The notes: generated by a model not told the origin, from the letters alone. Shown: positions 42,362 through 51,152, counted from the first letter of the stretch. The stretch is 64,000 nucleotides of DNA from an uncultured Lachnospiraceae bacterium (GCA_910579615.1 CAJTUA010000011.1:62001-126000), one strand, 5' to 3'. Program-made: numbers and translations.

Positions 42362-42665
42362 GCGTTTTCTATAACATGATATCATACGGGACTTGCAAAA
42401 TCAAGCTGTGGGGAAATGAAAACGAATTTTCTAATTTTCCCATAGCATTCTCTATATTTTTATGCTATGATGTTAATGGAAAGCGTCACAGCAGGGCTGT
42501 GATACACAAAACAGCAACATCCCATGCGATACCAGAATCATTTTCCCAGGACATATTTAAAAATTCATTCCTGCATTCTGCATGCCCCAAGGCAGGATAG
42601 CACAAGTGATTTCTGAATATCTTGCCCAGAGGAGGTGCTGAACCAACAAGAGAGAGGTAGAATTT
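42362..42665 (+). promoter_or_regulatory. Leader region of the chemotaxis receptor gene, no gene seen
   Basis: TGCTATGAT (42463-42471) is a possible extended -10. It overlaps a perfect inverted repeat CATAGCAT (42441-42448) / ATGCTATG (42462-42469). Farther on, TCACAGC (42487-42493) pairs with GCTGTGA (42497-42503). A cyclic-di-GMP riboswitch was looked for and its conserved core is not present. The long leader (about 190 nt) ends with AGAGAGG before the ATG. Confidence 0.4.
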
Positions 42666-44366
42666 ATGGAACATTTACGCGGCGCAAATCATTTCTCCGG
42701 GAAAAACAGCCAGGAGCAGCACCTGAAAAACATTATACAGAAATCCGTTATTGCGCTTGTTACGGGCGGAATTCTGTTGGTTGTTTTGATTGCAACAAAT
42801 TTTTATGTGATATTTGTAGAAGAAGACCGCTCGGAAACCACCCGCTACTTAAACCAGTACCGTTTAGGCTCCAAGGCGCTCACCTATGCAGTGCAGGCAT
42901 ATGCAGTAACTGGCGACCCAAAATACTATAACGACTATATGAACGAATTGAATGTCAATAAGAGCAGGGATACCGCATGGGCAGGTCTTGAAAAAAACAA
43001 TATCACTGATGCGGAATGGGATGAGATGAACGCAATTGCCGAATTATCCGACGCCCTCGTCCCGTTAGAGCAATTGGCAATGGAGGCGGTTGCGTCCGGA
43101 AATCAGGCGGCGGCAATCGAATACGTGTTCGGAGAACAATACGAGGGGGATGTTGAGGTTATCACGCAGAAAACAGACCTTATTATCAGCAAAATCCAGA
43201 ACCGCCTGGATTCCAAAAAGAATGTGCTGGTTACCGTACAATTCATTGTGGAAGTATTATTCCTGCTCTCCTTCCTCTATGTGATACGCGAGCTTATCGC
43301 ATCCATCAAATTTTCAAGGGAAGAGCTGCTTGTGCCAATCACGAAAGTCTCCAACCAGATGGTTGCCATCTCCGAAGGCGAATTCCACACCGCATTCGAT
43401 ATGGAAGAGGATGACAGCGAGGTCGGGCGGATGGTTGCCGCCATCCAGTTTATGAAACGTAATCTTGTCAACATTATCCGTGAGATTACCGGTGTCCTCG
43501 AACAGATGGGGGAAGGAAACTACGAGATTGCACTTGAACAGGATTATGTTGGTGAATTCAGCGCAATCAAAGAATCGTTTTATAAAATCAGCCAGGAAAT
43601 CCGCCATACATTAAAAAGCCTGCGTGAAATGTCAAACCAGATTAAGATGGGTTCCCAACAACTTTCCGAGGCGGCAGCCAATTTAGCCGAGGCAAGTACC
43701 GCGCAGGCAACAACCGTTTCCGACCTGACCGCGCTGACCGAAAACCTCTATGCGGATATGGATAAAAACTCCCATGAAGCCAAAGGATGTGTCGAAATTG
43801 CATCCCAGGCAGGACAGGCATTGCTTATCGGAAACAAGAAAATGGAAGATCTCAAAGAAGCTATCAGTGAAATCAGCAAATGCTCGGAAGAAATCAAAAC
43901 CATCATCCATGTGATAGAGGATATCGCTTCCCAGACAAACCTGCTCTCCTTAAATGCGGCAATCGAGGCAGCACGCGCCGGCGATGCGGGGCGCGGTTTC
44001 GCCGTCGTAGCGGAGCAGGTCAAGAGCTTAGCGGAGCAATCCGCAAAATCTGCCGGGGAGACAACCAAACTGATTGAGACCACCGTCGCCGCTGTGGACA
44101 AGGGCATCGCGATTGCGGACGAGACCGCGCAAAATATTTTTGAAGTTATGCAGGGTGCCCGGACAGCTACCGAAAAAATGGGGCAGATTTCCGAACTCCT
44201 ACAGCAGAATGTACAGTATATGAAGCAAGTTGATGCGGATTTGGGAGAGATTCAGGAAGTGATTGATACAAATGCTGCCACCTCGCAGGAAACCGCTGCA
44301 ATCAGCCAGGAACAGACCGGACAGGTTGAGACGATGGCTGATTTGATGGATAAATTTGTAATTTAA
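42666..44366 (+). CDS. Methyl-accepting chemotaxis protein
   Basis: A 566-residue receptor. Membrane segment 1 is VIALVTGGILLVVLIATNFYVIFV (about 26-49), followed by a helical extracellular sensor of about 130 residues rich in Glu/Ala, then segment 2 VTVQFIVEVLFLLSFLYVI (about 180-198). A HAMP region and long coiled coil lead to the conserved signalling tip IEDIASQTNLLSLNAAIEAARAG and FAVVAEQVKSLAEQSAKSA. It should report an unknown ligand to CheA/CheW. No other chemotaxis or motility gene is in the window. It is one of few plus-strand genes and stands alone with its own leader and terminator. Confidence 0.95.
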   Translation: MEHLRGANHFSGKNSQEQHLKNIIQKSVIALVTGGILLVVLIATNFYVIFVEEDRSETTRYLNQYRLGSKALTYAVQAYAVTGDPKYYNDYMNELNVNKSRDTAWAGLEKNNITDAEWDEMNAIAELSDALVPLEQLAMEAVASGNQAAAIEYVFGEQYEGDVEVITQKTDLIISKIQNRLDSKKNVLVTVQFIVEVLFLLSFLYVIRELIASIKFSREELLVPITKVSNQMVAISEGEFHTAFDMEEDDSEVGRMVAAIQFMKRNLVNIIREITGVLEQMGEGNYEIALEQDYVGEFSAIKESFYKISQEIRHTLKSLREMSNQIKMGSQQLSEAAANLAEASTAQATTVSDLTALTENLYADMDKNSHEAKGCVEIASQAGQALLIGNKKMEDLKEAISEISKCSEEIKTIIHVIEDIASQTNLLSLNAAIEAARAGDAGRGFAVVAEQVKSLAEQSAKSAGETTKLIETTVAAVDKGIAIADETAQNIFEVMQGARTATEKMGQISELLQQNVQYMKQVDADLGEIQEVIDTNAATSQETAAISQEQTGQVETMADLMDKFVI

Positions 44367-44383
44367 GGACGCACAACATTCCG

Positions 44384-44418
44384 CGAGTGGGAACCGCCAT
44401 TTTGGCAGTTCCCACTCG
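44384..44418 (+). terminator. Hairpin terminator of the chemotaxis receptor gene
   Basis: CGAGTGGGAACCGCC (44384-44398) pairs with GGCAGTTCCCACTCG (44404-44418), 15 bp with one mismatch, loop ATTTT. The tail TCGTTTCC is weakly U-rich. It may also serve queA from the other side. Confidence 0.6.
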
Positions 44419-44491
44419 TCGTTTCCATTCTGTTTTTAACCCCACCCCTGTTTTGTCCCAAAAACCGCTCCTCCGGCCAGCAAATCCTGTG

Positions 44492-45571
44492 TCAGATAAT
44501 AAACATCGCATCCCCAAAGGAAAAGAACCGGTATTTCTCCCGCACGGCCTCTTTGTATGCGGCAAGCACCCGCTCCCGCCCTGCCAGCGCGGAAACCAGC
44601 ATCAGCAGCGTGGACTCCGGCAGATGAAAATTCGTAATCAAACCATCCAACATTTTAAAATGGTATCCGGGATAAATAAAAATCTCCGTATCCCCCTCGC
44701 CTGCGTGCACAATACCATTTTCATCCGACGCGGATTCGACCGTGCGGCAGCTCGTCGTACCGACACAGATAACCCTGCCTCCTGCCCGTTTCGCCGCGTT
44801 CATTTTCTCCGCCTCATCTGGCAGCACGCAGTAGAACTCCGAGTGCATATGATGGTCAAGAATATTTTCCTCCTTGACCGGGCGAAACGTCCCAAGTCCC
44901 ACATGCAGCGTCACATGCGCAATGGTCACCCCCATCGTTTCAATCTGTGTGAGCAGTTCCTGCGTAAAATGCAGCCCCGCCGTCGGTGCCGCCGCAGAAC
45001 CTTCATTTTTTGCATAAACCGTCTGATAACGGTTCCTGTCCTGCAATGCATGTGTAATGTAAGGCGGCAGTGGCATTTGCCCGAGCCTGTCTAAAATTTC
45101 CTCAAAAATCCCCTCGTAAAAGAATTTTACCAGACGGTTCCCTTCCTCGACAATATCAAGGACTTCTGCCGTCAGCAGCCCTTCCCCAAAGGAAATTCTT
45201 GTGCCAGGCCTCGCCTTTTTCCCCGGCCGCACCAAAGTCTCCCACACATCGCCTTCCCGCCGCTTTAAGAGCAAAATCTCAATCTGTGCGCCCGCGGCAC
45301 CCTTTTCGTTATCGCCCTTATCCACATTTCCAGTTTTTCCCTGCGCCTCCAAAATCCGCGTTCCAATCAGCCGTGCCGGGATGACCTTCGTATCATTGAT
45401 GACAAGGCAATCCCCCGCCCGCAAGTATCCCAGGATATCCCGGAAGACCTTATGCCGGTACTCCCCCGTTTTTTTATCCAACACCAAAAGTCTGGATGCC
45501 GCCCGGTCCTCCAATGGGTCCTGTGCAATCAATTCCTGCGGCAGTTCAAAATAAAAATCTTGTTTTTTCAT
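44492..45571 (-). CDS. queA: S-adenosylmethionine:tRNA ribosyltransferase-isomerase QueA
   Basis: A 359-residue enzyme adding the epoxycyclopentane precursor to tRNA in queuosine synthesis. Family motifs: DFYFELPQELIAQDPLEDR at the start, GDCLVINDTKVIPARLIGTR, GSAAAPTAGLHFT, HVTLHVGLGTFRPV and TNFHLPESTLLMLVSA near the end. It is slightly longer than the usual 340-345 because of a charged insertion at about residues 72-90 (GKTGNVDKGDNEKGAAGAQ). GAGGAG precedes the ATG. A truncated palindromic element sits just upstream of that site. No tgt gene is adjacent. Confidence 0.95.
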   Translation of the reverse strand: MKKQDFYFELPQELIAQDPLEDRAASRLLVLDKKTGEYRHKVFRDILGYLRAGDCLVINDTKVIPARLIGTRILEAQGKTGNVDKGDNEKGAAGAQIEILLLKRREGDVWETLVRPGKKARPGTRISFGEGLLTAEVLDIVEEGNRLVKFFYEGIFEEILDRLGQMPLPPYITHALQDRNRYQTVYAKNEGSAAAPTAGLHFTQELLTQIETMGVTIAHVTLHVGLGTFRPVKEENILDHHMHSEFYCVLPDEAEKMNAAKRAGGRVICVGTTSCRTVESASDENGIVHAGEGDTEIFIYPGYHFKMLDGLITNFHLPESTLLMLVSALAGRERVLAAYKEAVREKYRFFSFGDAMFII

Positions 45572-45587
45572 GTTCTCCTCTTATTTC

Positions 45588-45655
45588 AAGTTCCGCATCC
45601 GCCCTCCCAATACCCATCTCCGGGAGTGGCTTGCGCCCGCCTTGCTTCCTACTAA
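45588..45655 (-). repeat. Palindromic ATGCGGAAC element, left half only
   Basis: It begins AAGTTCCGCATCCGCCCTCC and keeps the GGGAGTGGC region, but has no right outer arm. It lies directly upstream of the queA ribosome site. Read as RNA it ends ATG CGG AAC TTG AAA TAA, a five-codon frame stopping before GAGGAG. Confidence 0.7.
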
Positions 45656-47295
45656 TTTCCCCGTCCGACTACGGCTCCCTGATAATAATATGATATTATC
45701 TCCCGGTATCCGTACCCTGCTTTTGCCATCCCGTTCGCGCCGGACTGGCTCATGCCGACACCATGGCCGTAGCCCATCCCGTAAAAATACCAGGTATCCG
45801 CGCTTTTCGGCGCGCTGCGCGGATAATTCACCAGATTGTCCGCCCCTGCCACAATATACTGCGTCAGCTCTCCGGAAACCTTTTCCACCGCGCCGCCCTT
45901 CTGGATGACATAACAATCGCTAAGCCTTTTGGATACCGTGTCTTCCGCCCCCGCTACAGCCACGGTATCCGGCACATCCCCCTGCTTTACCACCTTAAAT
46001 TTCGTGCTGTAAAGCGAGAGCACTTCCCGGATTGTGCCCGCCTGCAGGATGGTGCTCCCCCTTGTGCCCCTGACCTTGAGCAGATAAGCCCGCCCGCTCA
46101 TTGTCATAACCTGGGGGGTCACCGACTGCACCGTACCAACCGAAAGCCCATTTGCGGAAAGCTTCGCCGCCAATTCATCGTCCGTGTAAGTGACAAGCCA
46201 TGGCTGTTTTTCCGGCTCCGTTTCATAAAGGTCGGGCACCGCACGCAGGTAATCCAAATCCATGCCCCATACCTCACTGACATTTTCCGTACTTCCGCCA
46301 CTCGTCGAAAAATAGTAGGTCGGCACCATTTTCCCGTTGTAATACACTGCCTCGCCGCTCGTTGCATCAACCGCCTGGCTTGTGCGCGCATTCTCTGCGC
46401 CGTACCCACGGTATACCTGGCTTTTGGTCGTATCCTCAAGATAGTAGGCGCGCGAAATATTGGAATCCGCTTTATAGCCCACCTTCATCAGCGCAAAGCT
46501 GCGTGCGCAGACCGCCTGCGCCTTCAGCGCCTCCATTTCATAATTTGCCTGCATCTCACACGGCACAACGCCGTACAGGTAGGAATCGATGTGCACCACA
46601 TTGACGGCAGTCACCGATTTCTTCCCATAACAGCCAATCTCAATGCGCCCACGGTAGCTGCGGCTGCCAAGGCTTAAGACCGCGTTGCCCGACGCATCCG
46701 CTGTCAGCGCCTTAAACTGCGGATACGCGCCCTTCCTCTCCCCGTCAATCATAAAAGCGTAGCGGTCCGCCTGCACAAGCACCCGGTGGCCATTGTCCGG
46801 CATCAGGGCAGAATAATTGTACCCATAGCGGTCCTTGATTTTGGCGTAAACCTCCTCCGCCTGTCCCTGTGTCGCAGTTCCGCCGACATAAACACGCCAG
46901 TAATTGCGGTAAACCGCCACCGACCAAGCCGACACACCGAGGTTGCGGATAACCGCCGCCACCCGCTCGGCGTTTGCGTAACTGGCATAAGTCTTTGCCA
47001 GGGAATAATAATATCCTGCCGCAGGTGTGAATACAAATCCTGTACTGCTCGACAATTCCAAATCGGTCTGGTAACTGTCATTGATACAATACCCCAGACC
47101 GATTTTTGCATTTGATATTTTGATTTCGGTTTTCTCGCCGTAGAGCGCCGAAAGCCCAACGCGGATATCCGTCATCTGGTTTACAGCACCCACGGCAGAT
47201 TCTTTTCCTGTCTTTGAAAACAGAAGCAGAAGAATTATCCCGCAGGCACACAGGCGAATCCCTGCTTTATTTAAGCAGCCCCCAAGAAGGCTCAT
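45652..47295 (-). CDS. SpoIID/LytB-domain protein
   Basis: A 547-residue exported or membrane-anchored protein (hydrophobic segment LCACGIILLLLFS near the N-terminus). A sporulation-related (SPOR-like) stretch at about 100-160 (YANAERVAAVIRNLG; WRVYVGGTATQGQAEEVYAKI) precedes the SpoIID/LytB core at about 220-540: SYRGRIEIG, VPCEMQANYEMEALKAQAVCARSFALM, TYYFSTSGGSTENVSEVWG and GYGHGVGMSQSGANGMA. SpoIID proteins are peptidoglycan lytic transglycosylases acting during engulfment; the added domain makes this a SpoIID-like paralogue of uncertain timing. The start at 47295 overlaps the lepB stop region by 29 nt; a longer frame to 47337 overlaps by 71. Confidence 0.88.
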   Translation of the reverse strand: MSLLGGCLNKAGIRLCACGIILLLLFSKTGKESAVGAVNQMTDIRVGLSALYGEKTEIKISNAKIGLGYCINDSYQTDLELSSSTGFVFTPAAGYYYSLAKTYASYANAERVAAVIRNLGVSAWSVAVYRNYWRVYVGGTATQGQAEEVYAKIKDRYGYNYSALMPDNGHRVLVQADRYAFMIDGERKGAYPQFKALTADASGNAVLSLGSRSYRGRIEIGCYGKKSVTAVNVVHIDSYLYGVVPCEMQANYEMEALKAQAVCARSFALMKVGYKADSNISRAYYLEDTTKSQVYRGYGAENARTSQAVDATSGEAVYYNGKMVPTYYFSTSGGSTENVSEVWGMDLDYLRAVPDLYETEPEKQPWLVTYTDDELAAKLSANGLSVGTVQSVTPQVMTMSGRAYLLKVRGTRGSTILQAGTIREVLSLYSTKFKVVKQGDVPDTVAVAGAEDTVSKRLSDCYVIQKGGAVEKVSGELTQYIVAGADNLVNYPRSAPKSADTWYFYGMGYGHGVGMSQSGANGMAKAGYGYREIISYYYQGAVVGRGN

Positions 47296-47965
47296 AACGC
47301 AACCACGCCTTTCCAAGTATCTTGCCCTTCTCCACATAGTGGTTCGTCCAGTAGCGCGAATCCCATGAATGGTTGCGGTTATCTCCCATCATGAAATAAT
47401 GCCCTTCCGGCACGGTAAAAGGTCCAAAGCTCCCCACCATCGGCTCATTCAGGTAGTCTTCCTCATACACTATGCCATCAATGTAGAGCACGCCGTCCAC
47501 AATCTCCAAAGTTTCCCCTGGCAAACCGACAATGCGCTTTATGTAAGTCTCCCTCTCATCATCCGGGTACGGGAAAATCACGATATCACCGCGCTTTGGG
47601 TCAGAAAAAAGATATGCCAGACGGTTCCCGATCAGACGGTCATCAATCTGTATCGTGGAAATCATCGAACCGGTTGGCACTTCCGCCTTGATAATCACGT
47701 AATGTGTGATGACAAACGCCAATACAAAAGCGCATACCACCACCATCACCCAACTAAAGAACTCTTTTAACACATTTTTTGCACGCTTTGAAGATGCATC
47801 CGCTTCTGTGTCCGTTCCATCTTCCTCCGATGCCGCCTTGCCATCCTGGCTTCCTGCTTCCTCTGGCACGACATCCCCATATTCTTCCTTTTCATTCTGC
47901 TCTTCCATATTCTTTCCGTCTCCATTCCACACCGCCTTCATGCGGTCCATTTTTACAATTTCCAT
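47267..47965 (-). CDS. lepB: Signal peptidase I (first copy)
   Basis: A 232-residue membrane serine protease cleaving signal peptides. An acidic cytoplasmic N-terminus of about 70 residues leads to a membrane anchor (FFSWVMVVVCAFVLAFVITHYVI). Next come the nucleophile Ser in VPTGSMISTIQ, the general-base Lys in TYIKRIVGLPGE, and the final box MGDNRNHSWDSR. An alternative start at 47908 (MEEQNEKEE) would match the paralogue's N-terminus. It is highly similar to the next gene upstream (47988), a tandem duplication. It overlaps the SpoIID-like gene, suggesting coupled translation. Confidence 0.94.
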   Translation of the reverse strand: MEIVKMDRMKAVWNGDGKNMEEQNEKEEYGDVVPEEAGSQDGKAASEEDGTDTEADASSKRAKNVLKEFFSWVMVVVCAFVLAFVITHYVIIKAEVPTGSMISTIQIDDRLIGNRLAYLFSDPKRGDIVIFPYPDDERETYIKRIVGLPGETLEIVDGVLYIDGIVYEEDYLNEPMVGSFGPFTVPEGHYFMMGDNRNHSWDSRYWTNHYVEKGKILGKAWLRYEPSWGLLK

Positions 47966-47987
47966 GGGACAACCCTGATTATCCGGT

Positions 47988-48605
47988 TTATTTCAGCACA
48001 TCCCAGGACGGCTTATAGCGAAACCACGCTTTTGCGAGGATTTTTTCCTTTGCCACATACGTATTCACCCAGAACCTGGAGTCTCTTGAATGGTTGCGGT
48101 TATCCCCCATCACAAAATAATGCCCTGCAGGTACTGTATAAGGTCCAAAACTCCCCTCCATCGGCTCATTCAGATAATCCTCCTCATACACCGCGCCATC
48201 AATATAGAGCACGCCATCCACAATCTCAACCGTCTCGCCCGGCAGACCAATCACGCGCTTGATGTATGTTATCTTTTCATTGTCCGGATACGGAAAAATA
48301 ATAATATCGCCGCGCTCCGGCTCCGAAAAAAGATATGCCAGACGGTTCCCAATCAGACGGTCGTCAATCTGTATCGTCGAAATCATCGAACCGGTCGGCA
48401 CCTCCGCTTTTAACACCACGCAGCGCGTGGCAAACTTCGCCACCATGTACGCACATACGACAACCATCACCCAACTGAAAATCTCTTTCACCACGCGCCT
48501 TCTCCTCTTTCCATCCGGCTCCTTTTGTGCCGTCTTTTCCGCATCTGGGCTGTTTTTCTTCTGCCCGTCATCCGGCGCGCCTTCCTCTTGTCTCCATTCT
48601 TCCAT
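47988..48605 (-). CDS. lepB: Signal peptidase I (second copy)
   Basis: A 205-residue paralogue of the downstream gene, with the same order: acidic and basic N-terminus, anchor IFSWVMVVVCAYMVAKFA, catalytic Ser in VPTGSMISTIQ, Lys in TYIKRVIGLPGE, and MGDNRNHSRDSR. The two copies are nearly identical from the Ser box to about 40 residues before the end and differ mainly in the cytoplasmic region and membrane anchor. GGAGGG precedes the ATG. Gram-positive genomes often hold several type I peptidases; a tandem pair next to a SpoIID-like gene suggests a shared set of exported substrates (inference). Confidence 0.94.
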   Translation of the reverse strand: MEEWRQEEGAPDDGQKKNSPDAEKTAQKEPDGKRRRRVVKEIFSWVMVVVCAYMVAKFATRCVVLKAEVPTGSMISTIQIDDRLIGNRLAYLFSEPERGDIIIFPYPDNEKITYIKRVIGLPGETVEIVDGVLYIDGAVYEEDYLNEPMEGSFGPYTVPAGHYFVMGDNRNHSRDSRFWVNTYVAKEKILAKAWFRYKPSWDVLK

Positions 48606-48734
48606 GTTCCCTCCGATTCCGCTGTATCCGTTTTTTACGGGAAACAGCTAACCAGGCGGCGTACCCGCGCCCACCACTTTGATATCTGCCGCGCCTTTCG
48701 CCTTGCATCCCTTTTTCATCAGCGTTCCACGCAT

Positions 48735-48780
48735 AAAACTGCCGCCACCCATTAAACTCTATTTTAATGAATGGCGGCAG
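48735..48780 (-). terminator. Rho-independent terminator of galKE
   Basis: CTGCCGCC at the outer end continues to an 18-bp stem (48739-48756 with 48763-48780, two G-U pairs) with loop ATAGAG. On the minus strand TTTTAT follows. It lies 27 nt after the galE stop. The rest of 48606-48806 has no gene. Confidence 0.75.
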
Positions 48781-48806
48781 TGATGTCAAGTAAATTTCAT
48801 ACGGTA

Positions 48807-49796
48807 TTATTTTGCAAATCCGTCCGGATGGCTCTGATGCCATTTCCACGCGGAAGCGATAATCTTCGCGAGGTCATCATGCTGCGGGTTCCAGCCCAGT
48901 ACCTGTCTTGCCTTCTCGCTCGAGGCAATCAGCCTTGCCGGGTCCCCGGCACGCCTTCCCTCGATTACGGCAGGAATCGGATGTCCCGTCACCGCGCGCG
49001 CCGTCTCGATAACCTCCTTCACCGAGAAGCCGACACCGTTGCCGAGGTTGAAAATATTGCTCGGCTTTCCTAAGCGCAGATACTTCATCGCCAGAATATG
49101 TGCCATTGCAAGGTCGGTCACATGGATATAATCGCGGATGCAGGTACCATCCGGTGTCGGGTAATCGTCGCCAAACACCGTAACAGACTCCCGCTTTCCG
49201 TTCGGAACCTGTAAAATCAGCGGAATCAGATGGGTTTCCGGCGCGTGCGCCTCGCCAATCTGACCGCTCTCGTGCGCGCCGCAGGCATTGAAATAGCGCA
49301 GGGAAACATAGCGCAGCCCGTGTGCCTTGCCGGTCCATTTAAACATCTTCTCCATCGAAAGCTTCGTCTCGCCGTAGCAGTTCGTCGGGCTCGTCTTATC
49401 CGTTTCAAGGATTGGAATATTCTCCGGCTCGCCGTAGGTCGCCGCCGTTGAGGAGAACACAATCTTGTCAATGCGGTGCGCCACCATCGACTCTAACAGC
49501 ACCTTTGTGCCGCACAGATTGTTATCATAGTATTTCAATGGGTTTGTCATGCTCTCGCCGACCAGCGAATTCGCCGCGAAATGAATTACGGTATCAATTT
49601 TATTCTCATCAAAGACCCTGTCCACAAACGCACGGTTGCGGATATCGCCCTGATAGAATTTCGCCTTCGGATGTACCGCCTCGATATGTCCTGTTTCCAA
49701 ATTGTCTGCAACCACCACTTCCTCGCCGCAGTCAATCAACTCATAAACCGTGTGGGAACCAATGTAACCTGCTCCGCCCAATACCAGAATTGCCAT
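48807..49796 (-). CDS. galE: UDP-glucose 4-epimerase GalE
   Basis: A 329-residue short-chain dehydrogenase-like enzyme interconverting UDP-galactose and UDP-glucose. The NAD-binding GGAGYIGSHT is at residues 6-15, SSTAATYG around 115, the catalytic YxxxK in NCYGETK around 140, and RYFNACGAHESG around 170. It is 20 nt downstream of galK in the same operon, forming part of the Leloir pathway; galT is not in the window. AAGGA precedes the ATG. Confidence 0.96.
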   Translation of the reverse strand: MAILVLGGAGYIGSHTVYELIDCGEEVVVADNLETGHIEAVHPKAKFYQGDIRNRAFVDRVFDENKIDTVIHFAANSLVGESMTNPLKYYDNNLCGTKVLLESMVAHRIDKIVFSSTAATYGEPENIPILETDKTSPTNCYGETKLSMEKMFKWTGKAHGLRYVSLRYFNACGAHESGQIGEAHAPETHLIPLILQVPNGKRESVTVFGDDYPTPDGTCIRDYIHVTDLAMAHILAMKYLRLGKPSNIFNLGNGVGFSVKEVIETARAVTGHPIPAVIEGRRAGDPARLIASSEKARQVLGWNPQHDDLAKIIASAWKWHQSHPDGFAK

Positions 49797-49816
49797 AATA
49801 ATCTTCCATCCTTTCT

Positions 49817-50977
49817 TTACAATGTGTGTGGGCCACAGCCTGCGTCCACCACATAAAAATCTGCCGCATAGCCGATTTTGCCCTTATAAATTTCGCCGAC
49901 ATTTTGGATAAAAGCGTCCACGTCCTTTGTCCTTACAATGCTGACGGTGCAGCCGCCAAAGCCAGCCCCGGTCATGCGCGAACCAATTACACCCTCCTGC
50001 GCAAGCGCCGCCTCCACCAAAGTGTCAAGCTCAATGCCGGTCACCTCGTAATCATCGCGCAGCGAATCATGCGATGCAATCATAAGTTTCCCAAACTGCG
50101 CAATATCATTCGCTTTTAAGGCGGCAACCGCCTTGATGGTGCGCTGATTTTCATACACCGCATGCTTTGCACGCCTCTCCTTTACCGGGTCGGCAATCAC
50201 CGCACGGTTCTTCTCAAATTCTTCCTCGCTAAGTTCCCCGAGCGAACGGATATCAAGCACTGTCTGTAGCTTTGCAAGCGCCGCCTCACACTCGCCCCTG
50301 CGCTCATTGTACTTTGAATCGCCAAGGCCGCGCTTTTTGTTGCTGCATGCAATGACGATTTTCGCATCCTTTAAAACAATCGGCGCGTACTCATACGAAA
50401 GGTCAGCGGTGTCAAGGAAAATTGCATGCTCCGCTTTTCCCATCGCAATCGCAAACTGGTCCATGATACCGCAGTTCACGCCGATAAACTCATTTTCCGC
50501 CTTCTGCCCGATTTTCGCAAGCTCTACAAAATCTACATCAAAGCCGTAAAGCTCCCTTGCCACATAGCCGGTCAGCACCTCGATGGAAGCCGAGGAAGAA
50601 AGCCCGGAAGAGTTCGGGATATTGCCGAAATACACGATATCCATACCGGAATTTACCGGATAGCCCGCGTCGCGCATCACCTTTAAAACCCCCTTCGGAT
50701 AATTCGCCCAGTCGTGTGCCTCCTCCTTTTTCAAATCGGAAAGATTGGCTGTAATTACACCCTTTTCCTCAAAATTCATCGAATAAAAACGCAGGACATT
50801 ATCCCCGTTCTTCGCCGCCGCGGCGTATGTACCGATGGTGAGCGCACACGGGAACACATGCCCCCCGTTATAGTCGGTATGCTCCCCAATCAGGTTCACC
50901 CTGCCTGGCGCAAAATATACACCCTGCGCCGCTCTTCCAAAAACTTTTAAAAACTCCTGAAGCAGTTTCTCTTTCAT
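49817..50977 (-). CDS. galK: Galactokinase GalK
   Basis: A 386-residue GHMP kinase phosphorylating galactose at C1. Signatures: galactose-binding APGRVNLIGEHTDYNGGHVFP near the N-terminus, ATP-binding GLSSSASIEV around 125 and C-terminal MTGAGFGGCTVSIV. It opens the galK-galE operon, with a promoter and palindrome at 51113-51152. It could also consume galactose released from galactomannan side chains, although no alpha-galactosidase is in the window. A truncated palindromic element lies just upstream of its ribosome site (GGAG, 15 nt before the ATG). Confidence 0.96.
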   Translation of the reverse strand: MKEKLLQEFLKVFGRAAQGVYFAPGRVNLIGEHTDYNGGHVFPCALTIGTYAAAAKNGDNVLRFYSMNFEEKGVITANLSDLKKEEAHDWANYPKGVLKVMRDAGYPVNSGMDIVYFGNIPNSSGLSSSASIEVLTGYVARELYGFDVDFVELAKIGQKAENEFIGVNCGIMDQFAIAMGKAEHAIFLDTADLSYEYAPIVLKDAKIVIACSNKKRGLGDSKYNERRGECEAALAKLQTVLDIRSLGELSEEEFEKNRAVIADPVKERRAKHAVYENQRTIKAVAALKANDIAQFGKLMIASHDSLRDDYEVTGIELDTLVEAALAQEGVIGSRMTGAGFGGCTVSIVRTKDVDAFIQNVGEIYKGKIGYAADFYVVDAGCGPHTL

Positions 50978-51005
50978 TTTCTTTCTCTCTACTCCTTTCT
51001 TATTT

Positions 51006-51069
51006 TAAGTTCCGCATGCTCCCTCCCACCGCCCTTTTCCAGCCGTGGAATTTCTCTTTGCTTCGCTCT
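51006..51069 (-). repeat. Palindromic ATGCGGAAC element, left half only
   Basis: It begins AAGTTCCGCATGCTCCC and continues to GTGGAATTTCTC, like the left half of the 38091 copy. The right half is missing. It lies in the galK 5' UTR; the RNA ends ATG CGG AAC TTA AAA TAA before the ribosome site. Confidence 0.7.
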
Positions 51070-51112
51070 GATACGTCATTAGCAACAAAAATCCTGTTCT
51101 TAATTATTTTTT

Positions 51113-51152
51113 CTGTTATAAATTATGATAACAGATTTCCCTGCAATGTCAA
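51113..51152 (-). promoter_or_regulatory. galKE promoter overlapped by an inverted repeat
   Basis: TTGACA (51147-51152), 16-bp spacer, TATCAT (51125-51130) on the minus strand. CTGTTAT (51113-51119) and ATAACAG (51128-51134) are perfect inverted arms around 8 bp and cover the -10 and start site, a likely operator for a regulator not encoded nearby. Confidence 0.6.

Noticed and set aside
42470..42600. Cyclic-di-GMP riboswitch in the chemotaxis receptor leader
   Set aside because: The conserved GEMM core and tetraloop/receptor features are not present.
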